Source of the DNA: Alphaproteobacteria bacterium
GTDB taxonomy: Bacteria > Pseudomonadota > Alphaproteobacteria > UBA2136 > UBA6156
Assembly: GCA_027490875.1 (NCBI GenBank)
Contig: JAIXXE010000123.1
Coordinates: 1 to 11,320 of the forward strand
Direction of reading: 5' to 3'
DNA: 11,320 bases
Below, one piece after another: positions 6,685 to 11,320 of this stretch. How positions within the stretch are numbered: the first letter of the stretch is position 1; each line of letters starts with the position of its first letter. The notes beneath the pieces are model-generated. The model saw only the letters and a program-made list of their open reading frames with translations, did not search any database and had not been told where the DNA came from. The position numbers were made by a program, and so were the translations under genes.

Positions 6685-7254
6685 TTACGCTTGTTGATAG
6701 CCGCAGAGTTTCTGCATCACAATGTGCCCAAAAATGGCATGAATATCTTCGGCCAACTGCATATCCTGAACATTCACATGAACCGCATGCTGCGCAGCTT
6801 CTTTCAGCCGACCGCCCGAATACCCACAGAGGCCCAGAGTCACGGCCTGATTCTGGTTGGCGTACTCGACCGCACGAATGACATTTTCCGAGTTACCGCT
6901 GCCTGAAATGGCGAGCACCAAATCGCCGGATTGGAGAATATTTTTTAGCTGTTCGGCAAAGATATCGGCAAACGAAAGATCGTTACCATAGGCCATAATC
7001 AAGCCCATGTTATCCACCAGCGTCCGGCCACGGAAGGGGATTTGGGTTTTCAGGTAAATGCTCTTGTTCCAGTCGGTTATCATATGCAGGGCCGTCATGG
7101 CGCTGCCGCCGTTGCCGAGCGTGATGATCTGTTTGCCGCTGCGCCATGCCGTTTCGATCATGGTAATGGCGTGGTCCATTTCAGCACAATCGAGCTGTTC
7201 CATGGTGCGACTAAGCTTGGCGAGATAGCTGGCCGTCGTTCCTTGCATGGTCAT
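6685..7254 (-). CDS. gmhA: D-sedoheptulose-7-phosphate isomerase (SIS domain)
   Basis: The 189-residue protein is a single SIS (sugar isomerase) domain of normal GmhA length. The phosphate-binding parts are LGNGGSA (46-52) and ISGSGNSENVI (116-126), and the C-terminal active-site helix is LAEDIHAIFGH (157-167), with E159, H162 and H167. It should convert sedoheptulose 7-phosphate to D-glycero-D-manno-heptose 7-phosphate, the first step of heptose nucleotide synthesis, in the cytoplasm. By my alignment from memory, the position of E. coli Q172 is E159 here. It follows hddA by 21 bases with a strong AGGAG (complement of 7262-7266) seven bases before the ATG. A second in-frame ATG lies two codons later, but the spacing favours the first. 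Confidence 0.9.
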   Translation of the reverse strand: MTMQGTTASYLAKLSRTMEQLDCAEMDHAITMIETAWRSGKQIITLGNGGSAMTALHMITDWNKSIYLKTQIPFRGRTLVDNMGLIMAYGNDLSFADIFAEQLKNILQSGDLVLAISGSGNSENVIRAVEYANQNQAVTLGLCGYSGGRLKEAAQHAVHVNVQDMQLAEDIHAIFGHIVMQKLCGYQQA

Positions 7255-7275
7255 TGTTTGGCTCCTGGTTGAGGC

Positions 7276-8256
7276 TTATTGGTAAAATATAATCCGGCTA
7301 CCCTGTGGGTCGAACTTAACCTCAACCGGCCTGAGTTCTGGCAGCGCTTGCTTAATCGCCTCGTGGCGGTCAAGTGGGGCCGAGACCATTAAAAAGCCCC
7401 CCGCTCCGGCCCCGAGGATTTTCCCGCCCGTGGCCCCAGCCGCTCTGGCTTTGGCATACCAGCCGTCGATTTCATCGGTTGAGATACCCTTGGTCAGGCT
7501 TTTTTTCAGCAGCCAGTTCTCATGCGATATCGCGCCGAAGGCGTCGGTATTGTTGTGTTCAAGCTCGGCCTTGAGGGCATATGTTAGCCCGACCATTTGG
7601 GTGAGCACCGCTTGCTTATCCGCGCTGCTGGTAATATCGGCCGACTGGCGTTGCAGTAAGTCTGAGGCGCTGCGCGTAATGCCCGTATAGAACAGCAGCG
7701 TATTCGCCTCGATGGTTTTAATGGTTTGGGGGGCACAGATGATGGGAACCACGTTAACGCTGTCGTCGGGTAGGAACTCCAGCAGGTTAAAGCCACCGTA
7801 GGCTGCGGCGTATTGATCCTGACGGCCGATGGGCTCTTGGCAGATATCAATCTCGATGTGGCAGCTGCCAGCCCCAAGCGACTCGCTGGAACTAAACCTA
7901 CCAAGGTAAGCGTTGAGGGCATGCAGAAGGCCTACGGTAAACGAGCTGGAAGACCCAAGGCCGGTGCCCTTGGATGGAACATCGGCCACCGTGGTAATCT
8001 CGATGCCACCCGTGATGGCAAGCTGTTGCAGGGCAGCTTTTACCAACTTGTGTTCGATTTGATCAACCGAAGTCACGTCTTCGTTTTTAGAGTAACCAAC
8101 GCGAATGCCACCATCAAACTTTTTATTAACTGTTACATATACATATTTATCGATCGCCGTGCTAATGACGGCACCGGGGTGGTGCTTGTAGAACGCGGGC
8201 AGGTCACTGCCGCCACCAACAAAACTCATGCGAAAAGGGGTTTTGCTAATAATCAT
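7276..8256 (-). CDS. hddA: D-glycero-D-manno-heptose 7-phosphate kinase (GHMP kinase)
   Basis: The product has 326 residues from the ATG at 8256. GHMP kinase motifs are present in order: PFRMSFVGGGSDLP (7-20), the ATP-binding loop GTGLGSSSSF (97-106), and KILGAGAGGFLM (279-290). HddA phosphorylates heptose 7-phosphate at C1 to give D-glycero-alpha-D-manno-heptose 1,7-bisphosphate, the alpha-anomer branch that leads to GDP-heptose. I chose 8256 rather than a longer frame from 8340 because the family begins with M-I-(I/V)-x-(K/R)-(T/A)-P-x-R, because AGAGG lies at the right distance upstream, and because the longer start would overlap the preceding gene by 67 bases with unrelated residues. It lies 17 bases after the hddC-gmhB fusion. 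Confidence 0.92.
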   Translation of the reverse strand: MIISKTPFRMSFVGGGSDLPAFYKHHPGAVISTAIDKYVYVTVNKKFDGGIRVGYSKNEDVTSVDQIEHKLVKAALQQLAITGGIEITTVADVPSKGTGLGSSSSFTVGLLHALNAYLGRFSSSESLGAGSCHIEIDICQEPIGRQDQYAAAYGGFNLLEFLPDDSVNVVPIICAPQTIKTIEANTLLFYTGITRSASDLLQRQSADITSSADKQAVLTQMVGLTYALKAELEHNNTDAFGAISHENWLLKKSLTKGISTDEIDGWYAKARAAGATGGKILGAGAGGFLMVSAPLDRHEAIKQALPELRPVEVKFDPQGSRIIFYQ

Positions 8257-8273
8257 GAGTACCCTCTTAGCGC

Positions 8274-9938
8274 TTAGCCGTCGGCATGACAAGTGACAGG
8301 AAGAATCTGCAACGCATGCGCGGCTAAGGTCGTTACCCACCGGTGTACGCCCGGTTGGTTTTCCGCCACAAGGCTCAGGGCTTCTGGCCCTTCCACAATC
8401 CTGACCTCAAACTGATTGGTTGCATCGTGCGCCTGAAGTGGTTGGGCCTGCCGCCATTCTGCCACGCTCAGGAGCTTAACGTGCAGCCCACGCGCCTGTA
8501 ACGCCCATGTGATGAGGCTGACGGTGTTGCGTGTGCCATTACCCTGCTGGCCACCCAGCAAAATCAGCTGCCCGGGCTGCACTTTGGCCAACAGCGGCGC
8601 CACCTGTTGCAGAGCTTGCGGAAATGTTTCCAGAATCAGCTCTACCGCTGCGGCGAAATCAGGCACGGTAAAATCAGGAGTACGCGGATATTTTCCATCC
8701 CGCCCAGCATGGCCGGTTGTTACCAGTACTGAGCGGATACCAGCACGGTGGGCGGTTTCTGTATCCACCGTGGAATCGCCCACAAACCACGATTGACTAA
8801 GGTCGGCGTTCAGCTCGCGCTGGGCTTGCTCTATCAACGCAAGGCCCGGCTTGCGGCAGCTGCAGGGGATTTTTAGCGCCGCCACTTCACCGGCAAAGCC
8901 ACCATCGGGGTGATGCGGGCAAACATAGATGCGGTCGAGGAAGGCGCCTTTGTGGCCGAGCAGTGTTTCTAATTTATTATGAATATTTTTAAGTTCGGCA
9001 AGGCTACAATCGCCGCGGGCCACCACCGGTTGATTGGTGACAACACAGGTGCGGTAGCCCGCTTGATTGAGGCGGCGTACAGCCTCTTCCACGCCATCAA
9101 TCAGCTGTAACTGGTCGGTGCGGCTTAGGTGATTAACCTCGACGTTCAGTGTGCCGTCTCTATCTATAAACACGGTGGGCTGTTGATGTTTTAGGCTCAT
9201 CCGCTCAATCTTACCCGTCAGCAAGTCTTTGGTGATTTTATCCAGTCGGCTGGGGGTGCCGCAATCCTTGATGTACTCGGTGCAGTTGTAGCCATAGAGT
9301 TTGCCTCCGCGGCTGACTAACTCTGGAAACAGATGTTTGCCAAAATCAAAAATACCTGTTCGGCCACGACCTAACCATGGCCGTAGGGCCTCACGGCGCA
9401 GAATGTAGAGCGCAGCATTCACCAAGTTGGGCAGGTAACGCTCGGGGGGGTGGGGATAGGGGTGAAAGGCGGTCACGAAGCCAGCGGTATCGAGGTCGAC
9501 CAGATCGGAGTCGTGCGGGTGGTCGTTGGGGTGAAGAAAAATGGTTCCTGCACTGCCTTGGTGCGTAGCATGGGCGGCCTCAAAACGGGAGAGGTCAACG
9601 TCCAGCATAGTGTCGCCGTACATCACCAAAAATTCGTCATCGAGCTGCTCCAGAATATTCACCACGGCCCCTGCTGTTCCGCTGGGGGTGCCATCATCAA
9701 CGCAGGTGATTTCCAGCCCCCAGTTGGCGTGGTCACGGCAATATTGCTCGATTTGTTCAGCCTTGTAGTTTACTAAAATGAGGATATGTTGGTAGCCATG
9801 GCGCTTCAGCAGCAAAATCTGGCGTTCCAGCAACGGGGTGCCCGCAACGTCAATGAGCGGCTTGGGGAGGTCTCCCAGCCGTTCTCTCAGGCGGGTGCCC
9901 TGCCCCCCTGCCAAAATGACGGCCTGACGCAAACTCAA
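8274..9938 (-). CDS. hddC-gmhB: HddC-like nucleotidyltransferase fused to GmhB-like HAD phosphatase, plus a C-terminal degenerate P-loop-like domain
   Basis: The 554-residue protein has three parts. Residues 1-240 are a sugar-phosphate nucleotidyltransferase: LAGGQGTRL (9-17), KP (26-27), YGDT (107-110) and EYIKDCGTPSRL (221-232), as in HddC heptose-1-phosphate guanylyltransferase. Residues 250-440 are a HAD-IIIA phosphatase like GmhB: FIDRDGTLN (257-265, D259 and D261), VVTNQP (299-304), the zinc ligands C340, H342, C359, C361 in CPHH and CSCRKP, and VGDSTVD (386-392). It should remove the C7 phosphate and then nucleotidylate C1. Residues 450-554 resemble a small kinase-like domain, but the Walker A place reads GGQQGNGTR with no lysine. 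The start is TTG: the LAGG motif begins only eight residues later, and AGGAG lies eight bases upstream. The TTG overlaps the preceding stop (TTGA, 9935-9938). Confidence 0.92.
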   Translation of the reverse strand: MSLRQAVILAGGQGTRLRERLGDLPKPLIDVAGTPLLERQILLLKRHGYQHILILVNYKAEQIEQYCRDHANWGLEITCVDDGTPSGTAGAVVNILEQLDDEFLVMYGDTMLDVDLSRFEAAHATHQGSAGTIFLHPNDHPHDSDLVDLDTAGFVTAFHPYPHPPERYLPNLVNAALYILRREALRPWLGRGRTGIFDFGKHLFPELVSRGGKLYGYNCTEYIKDCGTPSRLDKITKDLLTGKIERMSLKHQQPTVFIDRDGTLNVEVNHLSRTDQLQLIDGVEEAVRRLNQAGYRTCVVTNQPVVARGDCSLAELKNIHNKLETLLGHKGAFLDRIYVCPHHPDGGFAGEVAALKIPCSCRKPGLALIEQAQRELNADLSQSWFVGDSTVDTETAHRAGIRSVLVTTGHAGRDGKYPRTPDFTVPDFAAAVELILETFPQALQQVAPLLAKVQPGQLILLGGQQGNGTRNTVSLITWALQARGLHVKLLSVAEWRQAQPLQAHDATNQFEVRIVEGPEALSLVAENQPGVHRWVTTLAAHALQILPVTCHADG

Positions 9939-9951
9939 GCAGGCTGCTCCT
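9935..9951 (-). promoter_or_regulatory. Ribosome site and TTGA overlap that set the hddC-gmhB start
   Basis: On the minus strand AGGAG stands eight bases before the TTG at 9938-9936. The TGA stop of the preceding epimerase gene (9937-9935) shares two bases with it. This decides the non-ATG start and implies coupled translation. Confidence 0.75.
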
Positions 9952-10900
9952 GTGCGACAATCTGCCGAATCGCTTTTTGAACGGCCTGAACTGAGCCGAG
10001 TTTAGGCGACCACCCCAGCTGTTTAAGCTTATCGATAGAATAGACAAAGCGCGGCACATCGCCAACCCACCCACGGTTGCCTTCGCCATACTGTATCGAA
10101 GCGGTGGGTTGCGCAACACGCACGGTCTCTTCGGCAATGAACTGCACTGTCACTCCTGCATCGGCGGGGCCGATGTTGTAGATTGCGCGCCGTTCGGTGG
10201 CGTGGCGGTGGATGTACAACATGGCGTCAATCAGCTCCTCCACATGCAGGTAGCCCTTTTGCTGTGTGCCATCGCCAAGCACCTGTAAAAGGTTCGGGGT
10301 TTGCTTAAGTTTACGCACAAAGTCGATCATTACGCCGTGCGTGGCAGGTACGCCAATCACATTGGGAAATCGGAAAATCCAGAGATTTGTTAAAAAGGTT
10401 TCGGCGGCTGCACTCAGGGCCGCTTCCGAGGCCAGCTTCATGGCGCCGTAGTTAGAAATTGGCAGCAACGGGCCCAGGTCTTCTTCTAATGCCTTGCTGC
10501 CGTGGTCGCCATAGATGGCCGAGCTGGAGGCAAAGGCCAACTTGCGAATACCAAGCTGCTTCAGCACTTCCAGCGTTACGTAGGTGGTCATGAAGGTATC
10601 TTTCAGGTCCACCGCAGCCTCCGCCACGCCTGCTGGAATATCCGAGTTTGCAGCGAGGTGCCAGCATTCTGTAATGGCCTCGTGCGCAGCAAAGTGTTCG
10701 CACGCGTTTAACAGGGCGCCCGGTTCGGTAATCTCGAGCTGCCTGAATTCAAACCGGGGGTTTTTTAGCAACGCGGCCATGTTTTGCAAGGTGCCACGGC
10801 TGAGGTTATCCACGCCGCAAACCCGCAAGCCTTTGTCTAGTAAGGCTTGCGCCAGGTTGGTGCCTACAAAGCCTGCTACGCCGGTGATAAGGACGCTCAT
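9935..10900 (-). CDS. NAD(P)-dependent sugar-nucleotide epimerase/dehydratase (extended SDR)
   Basis: The 321-residue protein is a complete extended SDR. The nucleotide-binding loop is G7-V-A-G10-F-V-G13, D31 at the end of strand 2 favours NAD, and the catalytic set is S125-S-S-A-I-Y-G (125-131) and Y151-G-A-M-K155. The family includes UDP-glucose 4-epimerase and dehydratases that act on GDP- or UDP-sugars. The substrate cannot be read from the sequence. Because it sits directly before a GDP-heptose pathway and overlaps its gene by four bases, it could act on GDP-heptose, as in deoxy- or epi-heptose synthesis, or make another sugar of the repeat unit. The start ATG follows a short purine-rich AGGT-type site. 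It lies 10 bases after the glycosyltransferase gene. Confidence 0.92.
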   Translation of the reverse strand: MSVLITGVAGFVGTNLAQALLDKGLRVCGVDNLSRGTLQNMAALLKNPRFEFRQLEITEPGALLNACEHFAAHEAITECWHLAANSDIPAGVAEAAVDLKDTFMTTYVTLEVLKQLGIRKLAFASSSAIYGDHGSKALEEDLGPLLPISNYGAMKLASEAALSAAAETFLTNLWIFRFPNVIGVPATHGVMIDFVRKLKQTPNLLQVLGDGTQQKGYLHVEELIDAMLYIHRHATERRAIYNIGPADAGVTVQFIAEETVRVAQPTASIQYGEGNRGWVGDVPRFVYSIDKLKQLGWSPKLGSVQAVQKAIRQIVAQEQPA

Positions 10901-10910
10901 CGATTTTTAC

Positions 10911-11320
10911 CTACCTACTTTGGTTTTTCAGTTGCTGATTCATGGCAGCTTCTAGTTCACGCACGGTTGATTCGAGTGAAAACTTTTGAACCCGCTCTTG
11001 TGCTTTTTGGGCCATTTCGAGACGTTGGGCCGGATTGTTAAGCAACTGAACAATTGCCTGGCCGATTATTTCTGGGTCGCGCTGCTGCACCAATATCCCC
11101 GACACATTGGGCTCGATCAACTCGGCGGGGCCCGACAGGCAATCCACGCTGATGACAGGAGTTCCCAGCACCATCGACTCTACCAACGTTGCGGGAAAGC
11201 CTTCCCAGATGCTGGTCATCACAAAAACATCGGCTGAGGCAATCAGCTCTTCAGCGTACTCAACAAAACCAAGCAGTTTGGCGTGTTGCTCTAATCCTAA
11301 GCTCTGAATCAAGGCCTGGA
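10911..11320 (-). CDS. Family 4 glycosyltransferase, C-terminal part (5' partial)
   Basis: The frame is open to the right edge, so only the C-terminal ~136 residues are visible; the apparent start at 11312 is an internal TTG codon. The sequence carries the nucleotide-sugar binding features of GT-B, GT4-type enzymes: LLGFVEYAEELIASADVFVM, then E-G-F-P-A-T-L-V-E-S (the E-x7-E motif) and GTPVISVDC-x-x-G-P-x-E-L-I. GT4 enzymes transfer a sugar from a nucleotide donor to lipid-linked or growing glycan acceptors at the cytoplasmic face. The sugar specificity is unknown; a heptose or mannose-like donor fits the neighbours. It is the first visible gene of the minus-strand operon, and more genes probably lie upstream beyond the window. 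Confidence 0.92.
   Translation of the reverse strand, partial: QALIQSLGLEQHAKLLGFVEYAEELIASADVFVMTSIWEGFPATLVESMVLGTPVISVDCLSGPAELIEPNVSGILVQQRDPEIIGQAIVQLLNNPAQRLEMAQKAQERVQKFSLESTVRELEAAMNQQLKNQSR

Noticed and set aside
8257..8340. Longer hddA start at 8340 adding 28 residues
   Set aside because: The extra residues overlap the preceding gene by 67 bases and do not resemble the family, whereas the ATG at 8256 has AGAGG upstream and begins with the conserved MIISKTPFR.
9450..9776. Plus-strand open frame of 108 codons inside the hddC-gmhB gene
   Set aside because: It is antisense to a protein with all catalytic motifs intact and has no recognisable product; the same holds for other opposite-strand frames over the operon.
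1..11320. CRISPR array, insertion sequence or transposase
   Set aside because: No regularly spaced repeats, no transposase motifs and no paired terminal inverted repeats were seen.

Overview
The window looks like a chromosomal segment of a Gram-negative bacterium, most likely a proteobacterium and plausibly an alphaproteobacterium. The evidence is a heptose-based surface polysaccharide locus, a fused nucleotidyltransferase-HAD protein, clear Shine-Dalgarno sites and a proteobacterial-type tRNA-Ser 3' end. No taxonomic marker gene is present, so the assignment is weak.

Left part (1-2961, + strand): the last two genes of a putative anti-phage operon. A DUF4420-type PD-(D/E)XK nuclease, cut by the window edge, overlaps by one base an AIPR (abortive infection phage resistance) protein. 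This pair is characteristic of the Mza-type defence locus (MutL-like ATPase, Z1 domain, DUF4420, AIPR). The other members would lie upstream, outside the window.

Middle part (2962-4262): a 681-base gap without a convincing gene. It holds a G-rich stretch, a canonical G-quadruplex motif with telomere-like TTTAGGG, a small palindrome cluster, and 19 bases (3435-3453) identical in form to the 3' end of a tRNA-Ser gene, from T-loop end through CCA. The tRNA body is absent and the orientation is right, so I read this as the distal attachment site (att) of an island inserted in a tRNA-Ser gene. The defence genes would be inside the island and the resident chromosome would resume to the right. A sigma70-like promoter then serves a small exported protein (3643-4194), which ends in an intrinsic terminator.

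Right part (4263-11320): a short, apparently truncated phage P5/lysin-like gene on the + strand meets, stop codon over stop codon, a seven-gene minus-strand operon for surface glycan synthesis. In transcription order the operon encodes a GT4 glycosyltransferase (partial), an SDR-type NAD(P)-dependent sugar epimerase/dehydratase, a fused HddC-like nucleotidyltransferase + GmhB-like phosphatase with a third degenerate P-loop-like domain, HddA heptose-7-phosphate kinase, GmhA sedoheptulose-7-phosphate isomerase, a Wzx-type flippase and a class I methyltransferase. GmhA, HddA and the fusion together cover all four steps from sedoheptulose-7-phosphate to GDP-D-glycero-alpha-D-manno-heptose. The SDR, methyltransferase, glycosyltransferase and flippase would modify, assemble and export a heptose-containing glycan. 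The operon promoter lies beyond the right edge.
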